This document shows positions 23,418 to 31,943 of a stretch of 33,027 nucleotides of DNA, piece after piece. Location: the NCBI RefSeq assembly GCF_013401435.1, contig NZ_JACBGN010000060.1, positions 1 to 33,027 on the forward strand. Reading direction: 5' to 3'. The position numbers were made by a program, and so were the translations under genes. Source of the DNA: Streptomyces sp. BR123. GTDB taxonomy: Bacteria; Actinomycetota; Actinomycetes; Streptomycetales; Streptomycetaceae. Within the stretch, counting starts at the first letter, position 1. Each line of letters opens with the position of its first letter. The notes beneath the pieces were generated by a model. The model had not been told where the DNA came from. It ran no database searches and was given only the letters and a program-made list of their open reading frames with translations.

Positions 23418-26400
23418 GTGGCCTGGACTGTGCATTTCGACGCCGCCGACGACATCGGCGCGGACAGCCAGGGCGAGATCCGCACCGCACTCCAAGGCGT
23501 CGCGTCGAGCACCGCGCCGCAGCCGGGCCACTGGCCCTCCACCGTCACCGAAGTGCACGTCACCCGCCGATTAGCCGGCGGACGCAGCGGCTCCGAGGTG
23601 CTGGAGATCCGGGTCGAGGACGCCGCGCACGGGTCATCGCTGCAGGTCGCGAAGCTCGCCGATGCCGAGAGCACCACCTTGGAATGGCAGCGGGGCAAGG
23701 AAGCCGACAACAGCCGCCGATTCCCGATCTACACCACGCTCCTCGCCGTCAGCGAAGGCGTGCTGAAACCGCCCGAACGCCCCCTGTTGCGCCGCCAGGC
23801 CCTCGTCTACCAGCACGTGCTGGACCGGGACCCCTCCGGAGGGGAACTCCGCTCCGTCGAGGACGTCGTCACTGCGGGCCTCGCCGGCGACGCGGAGGCA
23901 GACGCGGCCTGCCGGACCCTGCGCGGCGTCATGACGGCCCTGACCAAGCAGCTCCACCACGATCCGCAGGTGCAGCCGCGGGACCTGGCCGCCTACAACC
24001 GGACCCTGGGCGCCGACCTGTACGTCACCTTCGACACGTTCCAGCCCGACACCTCACCCGTCGACCTGACGCAAGGCTCCCTGACCGCCGGCCAGATCAC
24101 CGAAAGCCAGTGCGACAGCACGAGGATCGCCCTCAACAGCACGGCCCCGCCCGGCCCAGACCGGTCACTGGGCGACCGCGACCTGGTGGCGCTCAGACTC
24201 GACGACGTCAGACTCGGCGAACACCACCTGATCGGATGGGCCGGCCACACCGCCGTCCGGGTCGAGGCGGTCAACGCCGCCCGCCAGCGCCCCCTCGCCG
24301 ACATCCTGCACGGCCGGACGTCCCTGGAGATCTGCGGCCAGGTCCGGTACACCCGCGCCCAAGAATGGTCGCGGCGCCTCAGGCACTTCCTCCCCGGATG
24401 CACGGAAGCCGAAGGCCACCTCAGCCACGCCGACGTTCGCGTACGTCATCCACTCCACCGGCTCCACCGCATCCTCGACGACCGGGCCGTGGAGCGGACC
24501 CTCACCGCCGTGCACGGCGACCTCAACCCCCGCAACATCATGCTCTGCGGGGAGAACCCCTACCTGATCGACCTGGCCGTGGCCGACCCCCGGAAGCCGG
24601 CGCTCTCCGACCACGCCTGGCTGGAGGTCTGCACGCTCCGCGACCTGCCCGCCGACCAGCCGGCCGACCGGCTCGACTTCGCAGGGCTCGTCCAACTCCA
24701 GCGCCTCCTCGCGGTCATGTGCGCCCTCGCGACCCAACTGGACGCGCCCGACACGGACCGGGTCCTCGCCCGGCTGGTCGCGGCAGCACGCCGGGACTCG
24801 CCCGTCGGGGCCCGCTGCCTCGCCATGCTGTGGGAGATCCGGCGGGCCGCCGTCCTCCTCAACCGGGGCGTCGAAGGGCCTGCAGCATACGGGCACCTGA
24901 TGGAGCATCTGACGCTCTCCGCCTGCCGAGCCCTGAAGTTCCCCGACGAAGACCAGAGCGAGCACAAGGTCGCGGTGTCGGCATCCGTCGCCGGCGTCGC
25001 CGCCGAGGCACTCGACGGCTTCGACGACTCCTTCTTCGACCAGTGGCCCACACACCAGGCCGAAGCACTGCGCTCCGCCCTGCTGGACGTCGAACGACTC
25101 CCCCCGGGCTGCGTCGACATCCTGACCGGCGTCCACCTGGCCCTCCGGGACGACGACGAACACTGCACCGATCGCCGCCGCGACGACCCGGTGATCTCCG
25201 CCGTCCTCACCGGGCCCCTCCGCGGACACCTGCCCGAACGCGAGCAGCTCAACCCGTACATCCCCCTGGCCGGGCGGCTGCTCGACCCCGGAGAGCCCCT
25301 GGTGCAGCAAGGCGACGGTGCTCTCACACCCGCTCCGCCCGAAGCCGTCGAGCTCCTGCTGAAACTGCCCAGGGTCGTCATCGTCGGCGATACGGGAACG
25401 GGCAAGTCCACCGTCGCCGCCGAACTCCAGACCCGTCTCCTGCGCCGCACCGGCGGTCCCCACGGCGCCGGCTGCTGGCCCCTGTCCACGACCGCCTTCC
25501 GCATGGGCGAGTACCTGCGGCAGAAGGGCAACGACTCCTCCGTGCCCGACATGCTCGGACAGTGCTGCCCCGAGGCGGCCGGGCTGCCCGTCGAGAGGAT
25601 CGACCGGCTGGCCCGGCTCGGCGCCCTCCAGCTCGTCATCGACGACCTGCACACCGGAGACACGGCGGACCAGGACGTCGTCCACGGCTGGGTGCTGAAG
25701 ATCGCCGAGGCCTATCCGCGGATGCGCCTGGTGGTGTGCCAGCGCGCGTGGGACTACGACCCCGACCTCCTGCGCTGGCCGGCCGTGGCCCTGCTCAAGG
25801 TCCGCAAGCACCAGGCACGCGACTACATCGAGGACATGCTGCGCCTGGAGCACCCCCGGACCTGGCGCGAGCGGATGAAACCGCTGGAAGAGCAGATCTT
25901 CAACGACCTGAGTGCGGTCGCCCTGCGCGACCTGGCGGGCAAGCCGCTGTTCCTGAGCATGCTGATCGAGCACTACAACGAGGCGGAGAAGATCGCCTCC
26001 AACCCCGGCATGCTGGTCCACCTCTATCTCAGGCGCCTGCTCAAGACCCCGGACCCGGCGGAGAACGACCGCAAGGTGCAGCTGCTGAGACTGCTCACCC
26101 AGAGCATGGAGGAGTACGGATCGACCCTGCGCTACCAGGACGCCCTGGAACGGCTCCAAGCGCTGCAGCCCACCGACACCGAGCGGACCCTCGCCGCCCT
26201 CGTCGGCACCGGCGTCCTCGAAACCGACGCCCACAGCGACTGGCTCAGCTTCTGCAACCCCCTCGTCCACGCCTTCTGCGCGGCCGGCTACCTGGAGGCG
26301 CAGGCCGCGACCAACCTCGAATCGGTGCTCGACAGCATCACCCGGTTCCGGTGGCGGGACGCGGCCCACCTGCTCGTCGCCAACCCCGACGCCGACCCGG

Positions 26401-28355
26401 ACATGGTGCGCGCGGTACTGGAAACCGCCCTGGAGGCCAACACCGTGTACGGGGCGTGGCTCCTCCAGGCCGCCGCCGGGGACTTCGCCCCGCTGCACGC
26501 CTCCCTGATCTCCGGGCTCAGGACGACCCTGGAATCGAGCACCAGCGGGGAGCCGGCCTGGCGCGAGGCCTCGTACACGCTCGCCCGGTACGGAACCCCC
26601 GAGGCCATGGCCATCCTGGTGGCCGTGGCCCGGCAGGCCGACGCCGCCCCGGCTGCGGGCCAGGCCCTGTCCGGACTCGTCATGATGCACCAGTGGTTCG
26701 TCCCCGGCGCGGAGGCAGCCCTGACGGCCGTCCTGAAGGAACTGCTCGACCTGCCCTCCGGACTCAGCGGGCCCCTGACCGTCCTCGCCCTCCGCAGCAT
26801 CGCCACGGCCGATCTCAAGGCCCTCACCGGACACGTCTGGTCCCGGCTGGAGGTCTCGGCGCCCTGGCCGGTCGTACAGCAGGCCCGGCAGACGCTCGCA
26901 CAGCTCCGGGTGGAGCCCGACAGGCAACTGGACGCCGTGTACGCCGAAGCCTGCCGGGCGAGGCTGACGGAGGTCGGCTCCGAGCTGCAGCGCAGCGCCG
27001 ACAACACCACCATCCACCGCCTCAACACCGAACGCATGGAGCTGCTGGAGGCACTGGCCAAGGAAGGCTCCCTGGAGACCCTGCTCGCACACCGGTTCAG
27101 CGTCGGGCTGGCCGACCACCCCGAGTGGCACCGCCACCTCCTCGAAGCGGCCGGCAGGCGTCACAGGGACGACCCCACCGACGCGTGCGCACAGCTGGTG
27201 CTCGACGCCGACGGCATCGCCGAGACCCAGTGGAACGAGGTGCTGGTCGCGGAGGACGACGACATGGCGGTGATCGCCGCGCACTTCCTGCTGAGGCGGG
27301 GCGAGGTCATCAGCGGATCCCGGCTGACCAGTGCCGCGGTGCACGCCTCACCGCAGCGGCTGCTCGCCCTGGCGGCGTTCGTCCACGGACTCGACCCGCA
27401 GGACCTCTCCAGCGTGGAACGCATCGTGGAGGGGCACTGCCTGCCCTCCCTCACCCCCGAGTACCTGGAACCGCTGTCCTCCCTCGTCGCGGCCGTCGGC
27501 AAGGGCGGCGTCGAACTCCATCCCGGCATCGCCCTGAGCGTCGAGCGCGCCCTCCGCGAGAAACACATGCGGCAAGCCATGTACTGGCCGTGGGCGGCGG
27601 CCTGGCGCGACGCCATCCCCGACCACCTCGACACCGGCCTCTTCCTCGGCAGGGAGCTCAGCGACGCCGATCTGCTCACCCTCATGGGAACGACCGACGT
27701 GCTGCTCGACGCCCCCCTCTTCGACCCGATACCGCTCACCTTCGACCAGCGGGAGCGGCTCCTGGGGATCGAGGTCGGCGACCCCACGAGCCTCGACGCC
27801 CACCGGCTGGTCCTGCTGGCGGCCAGCGCGGGCCTGCACGAACTGGTCGAGTTCGTCCGGGACGTCGCCTGGAACGTCACCAACTGCAGCGGGACGATCA
27901 CGCACGCCCATCCGGTCCACGGACGGGTGGAGGTGTCGAGGGCCGCCCATGCCCTGAGCGCCTACGGCTACCTCAGTGCCCTGGCCGTCACCGACGGCGC
28001 GTTCAGGAACACGCGGCGCGCGCAGAAGGACCTCACCCAGCTCGCGGCATCCACCGCCGGGATGCACCCCAGCATGGAGCGTGCCCGCCTGATCGCGTTG
28101 GGCTTTCTGGGCGACTGGGAAGAGATCTTCACGGCCCTGCGGCCCGAAGACGCCATCATGCATCAAGCGGCAGTGAACCTCACGGCCCGCCTGCTGCACG
28201 GCCCGGACCCGTCGGCAGCCCTCTCGGTGGCCGCCGACATCGCCGAGTGGATCAAGGACCGGCAGCGCGACGAGGAACTGCCGGCCGAAACCCGGGCCGT
28301 CCTCAGCCACATCCGCTACACCGCCGAGTTCACGATGAGGCGCTATGTCCGGTGA
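23418..28355 (+). CDS. kinase-like domain fused to NACHT/STAND NTPase with helical-repeat C-terminus, 1645 aa
   Basis: The start is GTG 23418, nine bases after GGAGG. Residues about 40-450 form an aminoglycoside-phosphotransferase-like kinase domain: a glycine-rich loop RRLAGGRSGSEVLEI, a lysine in SLQVAKLADA, the catalytic loop HGDLNPRNIML (His366 onward) and the metal-binding YLIDLAVADP. A NACHT-type P-loop NTPase follows, with Walker A VIVGDTGTGKST (GDTGTGKST at 657-665), Walker B LQLVIDDLH (Asp742-Asp743) and a sensor-like RLVVCQRAWDYDPDLL. From about residue 850 to the end are alpha-helical repeats, probably the ligand-sensing part. There is no membrane segment. Codon 52 is TTA. It is probably the sensor/switch of a conflict system with the VMAP and vWA-like genes nearby. 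It could also be a stand-alone STAND regulator. Confidence 0.88.
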   Translation: MAWTVHFDAADDIGADSQGEIRTALQGVASSTAPQPGHWPSTVTEVHVTRRLAGGRSGSEVLEIRVEDAAHGSSLQVAKLADAESTTLEWQRGKEADNSRRFPIYTTLLAVSEGVLKPPERPLLRRQALVYQHVLDRDPSGGELRSVEDVVTAGLAGDAEADAACRTLRGVMTALTKQLHHDPQVQPRDLAAYNRTLGADLYVTFDTFQPDTSPVDLTQGSLTAGQITESQCDSTRIALNSTAPPGPDRSLGDRDLVALRLDDVRLGEHHLIGWAGHTAVRVEAVNAARQRPLADILHGRTSLEICGQVRYTRAQEWSRRLRHFLPGCTEAEGHLSHADVRVRHPLHRLHRILDDRAVERTLTAVHGDLNPRNIMLCGENPYLIDLAVADPRKPALSDHAWLEVCTLRDLPADQPADRLDFAGLVQLQRLLAVMCALATQLDAPDTDRVLARLVAAARRDSPVGARCLAMLWEIRRAAVLLNRGVEGPAAYGHLMEHLTLSACRALKFPDEDQSEHKVAVSASVAGVAAEALDGFDDSFFDQWPTHQAEALRSALLDVERLPPGCVDILTGVHLALRDDDEHCTDRRRDDPVISAVLTGPLRGHLPEREQLNPYIPLAGRLLDPGEPLVQQGDGALTPAPPEAVELLLKLPRVVIVGDTGTGKSTVAAELQTRLLRRTGGPHGAGCWPLSTTAFRMGEYLRQKGNDSSVPDMLGQCCPEAAGLPVERIDRLARLGALQLVIDDLHTGDTADQDVVHGWVLKIAEAYPRMRLVVCQRAWDYDPDLLRWPAVALLKVRKHQARDYIEDMLRLEHPRTWRERMKPLEEQIFNDLSAVALRDLAGKPLFLSMLIEHYNEAEKIASNPGMLVHLYLRRLLKTPDPAENDRKVQLLRLLTQSMEEYGSTLRYQDALERLQALQPTDTERTLAALVGTGVLETDAHSDWLSFCNPLVHAFCAAGYLEAQAATNLESVLDSITRFRWRDAAHLLVANPDADPDMVRAVLETALEANTVYGAWLLQAAAGDFAPLHASLISGLRTTLESSTSGEPAWREASYTLARYGTPEAMAILVAVARQADAAPAAGQALSGLVMMHQWFVPGAEAALTAVLKELLDLPSGLSGPLTVLALRSIATADLKALTGHVWSRLEVSAPWPVVQQARQTLAQLRVEPDRQLDAVYAEACRARLTEVGSELQRSADNTTIHRLNTERMELLEALAKEGSLETLLAHRFSVGLADHPEWHRHLLEAAGRRHRDDPTDACAQLVLDADGIAETQWNEVLVAEDDDMAVIAAHFLLRRGEVISGSRLTSAAVHASPQRLLALAAFVHGLDPQDLSSVERIVEGHCLPSLTPEYLEPLSSLVAAVGKGGVELHPGIALSVERALREKHMRQAMYWPWAAAWRDAIPDHLDTGLFLGRELSDADLLTLMGTTDVLLDAPLFDPIPLTFDQRERLLGIEVGDPTSLDAHRLVLLAASAGLHELVEFVRDVAWNVTNCSGTITHAHPVHGRVEVSRAAHALSAYGYLSALAVTDGAFRNTRRAQKDLTQLAASTAGMHPSMERARLIALGFLGDWEEIFTALRPEDAIMHQAAVNLTARLLHGPDPSAALSVAADIAEWIKDRQRDEELPAETRAVLSHIRYTAEFTMRRYVR
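23571..23573 (+). promoter_or_regulatory. TTA leucine codon (bldA-type control point)
   Basis: This is the only in-frame TTA I found in any confidently called gene of the window, at codon 52 of the kinase-NTPase gene. In Streptomyces the only tRNA reading UUA is encoded by bldA, so translation would depend on it. Confidence 0.7.
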
Positions 28356-28361
28356 AGCAGT

Positions 28362-28394
28362 CCGTGCGGTCCGCGTCGGCCGTGCGGTCCGCGT
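28362..28394. repeat. 15-bp direct repeat after the NTPase gene
   Basis: CCGTGCGGTCCGCGT occurs at 28362-28376 and 28380-28394, with a shorter third copy (CCGTGCGGT) at about 28407. It lies between the convergent stops of the NTPase gene and the small membrane-protein gene. Confidence 0.7.
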
Positions 28395-28431
28395 GGGCCG
28401 TCTGCGCCGTGCGGTGCACCCGTCCTGCGCG

Positions 28432-28857
28432 TCAGACCAGCCCCATGTGCTTCTTGCCCGCCGCCACGACCACACGCCGCCCCTCGGAAGCGGCCGACAG
28501 GGCACGCTCCAGCTGCTCGGCCGTCCCGGCCTCCTGGATGTGGCGGTGCAGCCGCAGCAGCCGCTCGCCGGCCGCCAGCACGTCGTGGCTGGACAGCAGA
28601 CGCAGCCGCGTGAGGTGGTTGCGCATCTCCCCGTACTGCACGGCCAGATCCGTCGCGGCCGCCGGGTCCCCGGGGGGCGCGGCCTTCGCTATGTCGGAGT
28701 GCTTCCAACTGGCCGCGAGAAACGCCACGAACGCGTCCGTCAGCGCCTCCCGGGACCATGTGCGCTGCTCGCGGCGCCCCTGCACGACCGTCGTCACGAC
28801 CAGGGTCGCCATGCTCGTTGCCGCCGCTGCCCAGGCGGCGTACCCGCTGGCATCCAT
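28432..28857 (-). CDS. small single-pass membrane protein within the conflict-system locus, 141 aa
   Basis: It starts MDASGYAAWAAAATSMATLV at ATG 28857; the open frame continues upstream over the divergent VMAP start and is not protein-like. One N-terminal helix (AAWAAAATSMATLVVTTVVQ) is followed by a charged, helical cytoplasmic domain (EALTDAFVAFLAASWKHSDI, NHLTRLRLLSSHDVLAAGER, EQLERALSAASEGRRVVVAA). There is no visible ribosome binding site, so the mRNA may be short-leadered. It is divergent from the VMAP gene (89 bases apart) and convergent with the NTPase gene (76 bases). The family was not recognised. Its topology resembles small membrane proteins often found beside NTP-dependent conflict genes, either as effector or regulator (inference). 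Confidence 0.65.
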   Translation of the reverse strand: MDASGYAAWAAAATSMATLVVTTVVQGRREQRTWSREALTDAFVAFLAASWKHSDIAKAAPPGDPAAATDLAVQYGEMRNHLTRLRLLSSHDVLAAGERLLRLHRHIQEAGTAEQLERALSAASEGRRVVVAAGKKHMGLV

Positions 28858-28946
28858 AGACCAGTCATTGTCGCCAACGGTCCCGGCTCGAGAGGGCCGA
28901 ATCGGCGAATTCCCCGTGCACGAGCCAGTCGCAGGAGTGACCAGCC

Positions 28947-30431
28947 ATGACTCATCACGGACAGCCCGGCCCCACGCAGTCACACCCCGCACCGACGACC
29001 CTGACGGCGCTGCGCAGTGAGCTCCAGGAGCAGTTGGATCCCACGTCGGCGAACCCGGTGCTCGATCTGAAGGCCCTGCTGCGCCTCCTCGTGCGCAACC
29101 GTGCCCCTCTCCTCAAGGACGTCGACCGATCGGCGCCCCCGGACCGGCTGATCCGCCAGCTGGTCGCCTGGTGCATCACGAGCGCCTCCAGGGCGGACGC
29201 ACTCGCCGACGCCCTGGAGCACTTCGCCGGGCTCGCGGGCACCGAGCAGCCGGATGCGGCCGGCACCCTGCGGATGCTGTCGGACCTCCTGGCCGCCCGG
29301 ACCCTCATGGAGGACGAGGACCTCCGCCGGCTCCAGCGCCTCGTCGAGCCGCGCACCGTCCCGGCGCCCGACCTGCACCGGCTCGTGCAGGCCTGCCTGC
29401 CGCCGCTGTCCGCGGCCCTGCCGCAGCACTGCACGTCCACGTGGCCCACGGCGCTGCACCTGCTCCGGCGGAACGTGCTGCCGGGAGGCCTGCCGCCGCT
29501 GCTCGCGTTCATCGAGTACCTGGCCGCGGCCCCGTCCCAGGCGGCCGTCGACCCCCTGCGCGCGTGGACCGAGGAGAAGGCCGGGCAGTGGGGCGTCCTG
29601 GACGCCCTCCGGGCCTGCCGTGAAGCGGCAGCCCGCCACGCAGGCTCCGCCCCTTCCGCGACACCCCGGATCATGTTCGCGTTCCTGCCCGACGGCCTGC
29701 GCAACGACCTGTACACCCTGCGTACGTGGCACCGCGACGCCGACGCCGAGAACAGCCCCTCCATGCGGGGCGAGGACGCGCAGGTCGACTTCCGCGACAT
29801 CGCCGACGCCGTGTACGGATGGCTGCAGAAGTGGCCCCGGCGGCCCAGCCCGGCCGACACCGTCTCCGTCGAGTTCTGGCTGCCGCTGCCCCTCGTCAAC
29901 CAGCCCGTCTGGGACTGGTGTGCCCAGAGCACCCCTCCGCAGGCAGCGCCGCACTGGAACGTCGTCGTACGCAGCCTGGACCGCCTGCAGAGCCCGACCC
30001 TGCACCGGACGTGGCGCACCCGGTGGCAGCACCTGATGGACGAGGCCGGCCCGGCCTCCGCGCCCGCCGTACCCGACGGGCCGAGCCGCCGGCCGGCCCC
30101 GCCACAGAACCTCGTCGTCCTCAACAACCCTCCCGACGGCGAGGCCGGACGCAGCGAGCTGATGGCCGCGATCCGCCAGGGCGCCCCCGCCATCCTCTGG
30201 CACCGCGAGGACTGCGCATCCCCGGCCTTCCGGACCTCCGTGCAGCAGCTGATCGAGCAGGGACCGCTCAAGGACCTGCCCTCCCGCGTCAGCGCACTGC
30301 GCCAGGGGACCGGACCGCTCGGCCCGGCCGAGGACGAGGAGACGGTTCGGGGGATCAGCCTGCTGTGGGACGACCCCGACCAGCCCCTGCCGGCCATGCC
30401 GGCCCTGGTGGCACCGAGTGAGGCACTGTGA
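28947..30431 (+). CDS. VMAP-like protein: effector-associated-like domain plus VMAP-C-like domain
   Basis: The 494-residue protein starts at ATG 28947 with AGGAG nine bases upstream. Residues about 18-95 form a compact helical domain (LTALRSELQEQLDPTSANPV, LDLKALLRLLVRN, LIRQLVAWCITSASRADALA) like the effector-associated domains used as adaptors in these systems. A helical middle follows. From about 240 the sequence PRIMFAFLPDGLRND, SVEFWLPLPLVNQPVWDW, HWNVVVRSLDRL, ILWHREDC, KDLPSRVSALR and ISLLWDDPDQPLP matches the pattern of VMAP-C, the C-terminal domain of vWA-MoxR-associated proteins. VMAPs are thought to bridge an ATPase/vWA module to effectors. Its stop overlaps the start of the vWA-like gene (GTGA), so the two are translationally coupled. 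Confidence 0.8.
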   Translation: MTHHGQPGPTQSHPAPTTLTALRSELQEQLDPTSANPVLDLKALLRLLVRNRAPLLKDVDRSAPPDRLIRQLVAWCITSASRADALADALEHFAGLAGTEQPDAAGTLRMLSDLLAARTLMEDEDLRRLQRLVEPRTVPAPDLHRLVQACLPPLSAALPQHCTSTWPTALHLLRRNVLPGGLPPLLAFIEYLAAAPSQAAVDPLRAWTEEKAGQWGVLDALRACREAAARHAGSAPSATPRIMFAFLPDGLRNDLYTLRTWHRDADAENSPSMRGEDAQVDFRDIADAVYGWLQKWPRRPSPADTVSVEFWLPLPLVNQPVWDWCAQSTPPQAAPHWNVVVRSLDRLQSPTLHRTWRTRWQHLMDEAGPASAPAVPDGPSRRPAPPQNLVVLNNPPDGEAGRSELMAAIRQGAPAILWHREDCASPAFRTSVQQLIEQGPLKDLPSRVSALRQGTGPLGPAEDEETVRGISLLWDDPDQPLPAMPALVAPSEAL

Positions 30432-31930
30432 CCACGCTGACGCCGTCCACGCCGTCCACGCCGTCGACCCCGTCGGCCCCGTCCGACGGCACCCCCTGGA
30501 TCGTCACGACGATGCCGCAGGAAAGCCGCCCCGTCGGCGGCAGCAGAGCGCACGTGCCCGTGTACCCGCCCAAGCCCGTCTTCAGCCCGCCACCCGCCAC
30601 CTGGCCGAAGGTCACACCGGTGCCCGGTACCCGGGCGGCCGCCCGCGCCCTGCACGCACTGGCCGTGCTGGACCGCGACCGCAGCCAGCCCGGCACCCTG
30701 CACGTCCCCAACGCACCGGGCACGCACCGGTCGTCACCGCACCACCCCTCCGCGTGGGACCTCGTCCTCGTCATCGACACCGGTGCGTCCATGACGGCCT
30801 GGTACCCCACGATCGACTCCTTCGTCGCCTGCACCCACGAAGTGCCCGTCTTCACCGACGTGCAGGTCGTCAAACTCCACAGCCAGGGCTTCGACCCCGA
30901 CCGGAGCATCTTCGACAAGGTCGCGCTGGAGAACGCCGGACTCAACAGCGGTCGGCGGAAGATCGTGTTTCTGATCACGGACGGCGTCGGGCCGGCCTGG
31001 AGGCGGTCCGAAGTGTGGGAGCGGATCAGGGAATGGGCGAGCATCCACCCCCTGGCCGTCCTGCACGTCCAGCCGCACCAGAACTGGGCCCGCTCCGCGG
31101 TGCACACCCACACGCTGACCCTGCGCTCGTCCGAAGCCGGCGGCGCCAACTCGACGCTGGAGCAGAAGCCCGCCGGCCAGGAACCGCTGAACGGGCTGCT
31201 CACCCCCGTACCGGTCAACCCGGGGGACGTCATCGTGCCCGTGCTGGAGCTCCGCAAGAGATGGCTCGACCAGTGGTGCCGCCTGCTGCTCTCCCGCCAA
31301 TGGGTGCGCCAGCAGGCCCTGGTGGTGGGCCGGGAAGGGCCTCCGGAGATCCCGGCCACGGCGGTGCCTGACCGCACTCCCGGCGCCGACGCGGAGAAGC
31401 GCGTCATCGAGTTCCTCGCCAGTGCCTCCGCAGAGACGACCAAGCTCGCCGGATTCCTCGCCTCCGCGCCGCTGAACCGGCACGTCATGCAGCTGATCGG
31501 CGGACAACTGCTCCCCACGGCCGGACCCGGCGACCTGTCCGAAATCCTGAGCAGCGGCCTGATCCGCGTCACCGAACCCACCAACCCCGACGACGCCCCG
31601 TACGACCGGGTCACCTTCGACTTCGAGCCCGGGGTGCGAGAAGCCCTCCTGGCCCGTGAAGGCTGGGAGAAGAGCCAGGCCGTCGCCAAGCTGATCGAGG
31701 ACTATCTGTCCCCGGTGGTGGGCGCGGTCAAGGGCCTCGCGCAGCGCATCGAGTTCAGGACACCGCCCGACGCCCTCGTGGTGACCTACGACAACCTCCC
31801 CTTCGTCATGGTGGAGCGGACTGTTCTGCAGGCCATGCCGCTGGTGGCCGACAGCGAGGCCCTGCGCCGGATGGGAATGAAGATCGACGCCTTCGCCCCG
31901 GCCCCCGACGAATCCCGCGCGACCGTGTGA
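30428..31930 (+). CDS. SAV_2336-type / vWA-like partner protein, 500 aa
   Basis: It starts at GTG 30428, overlapping the VMAP stop by four bases, with GAGG upstream. After a low-complexity TPSTPSTPSTPS start and a proline-rich segment comes a vWA-like Rossmann domain (WDLVLVIDTGASMTAWYPTI). The MIDAS is varied to D-T-G-A-S (Asp117, Ser121), and KIVFLITDGVGPAWRR carries a later MIDAS aspartate (Asp185). A linker leads at about 320-430 to a winged-helix-like region (LAGFLASAPLNRHVMQLIGG, DRVTFDFEPGVREALL) and a C-terminal helical segment. This is the layout of SAV_2336 N-terminal-domain-related proteins, which occur with VMAP and ATPase genes in streptomycetes. Coupled translation argues for a 1:1 complex with the VMAP protein. 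Confidence 0.8.
   Translation: MTTLTPSTPSTPSTPSAPSDGTPWIVTTMPQESRPVGGSRAHVPVYPPKPVFSPPPATWPKVTPVPGTRAAARALHALAVLDRDRSQPGTLHVPNAPGTHRSSPHHPSAWDLVLVIDTGASMTAWYPTIDSFVACTHEVPVFTDVQVVKLHSQGFDPDRSIFDKVALENAGLNSGRRKIVFLITDGVGPAWRRSEVWERIREWASIHPLAVLHVQPHQNWARSAVHTHTLTLRSSEAGGANSTLEQKPAGQEPLNGLLTPVPVNPGDVIVPVLELRKRWLDQWCRLLLSRQWVRQQALVVGREGPPEIPATAVPDRTPGADAEKRVIEFLASASAETTKLAGFLASAPLNRHVMQLIGGQLLPTAGPGDLSEILSSGLIRVTEPTNPDDAPYDRVTFDFEPGVREALLAREGWEKSQAVAKLIEDYLSPVVGAVKGLAQRIEFRTPPDALVVTYDNLPFVMVERTVLQAMPLVADSEALRRMGMKIDAFAPAPDESRATV
30440..30466 (+). repeat. in-frame 9-bp repeat encoding TPS units
   Basis: Three near-identical copies of ACGCCGTCC at the start of the vWA-like gene encode a (TPS) repeat. 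This tract could vary in copy number. Confidence 0.6.
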
Positions 31931-31943
31931 AGAACCCTTCGAG

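Noticed and set aside
24165..27344. 1059-codon minus-strand open frame
   Set aside because: It lies fully inside the kinase-NTPase gene and reads as repetitive Gly/Gln/Val/Glu-rich sequence with no motifs, the usual antisense shadow of high-GC coding DNA.
28362..28415. Direct repeats as an attachment site or CRISPR remnant
   Set aside because: Only two full copies with a 3-base spacer, no tRNA gene or integrase nearby; listed only as a repeat.
23384..29020. 1878-codon plus-strand frame overlapping the NTPase gene
   Set aside because: It is Arg/Pro-rich without domain motifs, while the overlapping frame has clear kinase and P-loop motifs.
30478..31371. Overlapping plus-strand frame inside the vWA-like gene
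   Set aside because: Arg/Pro-rich shadow frame; the vWA motifs are in the other frame.
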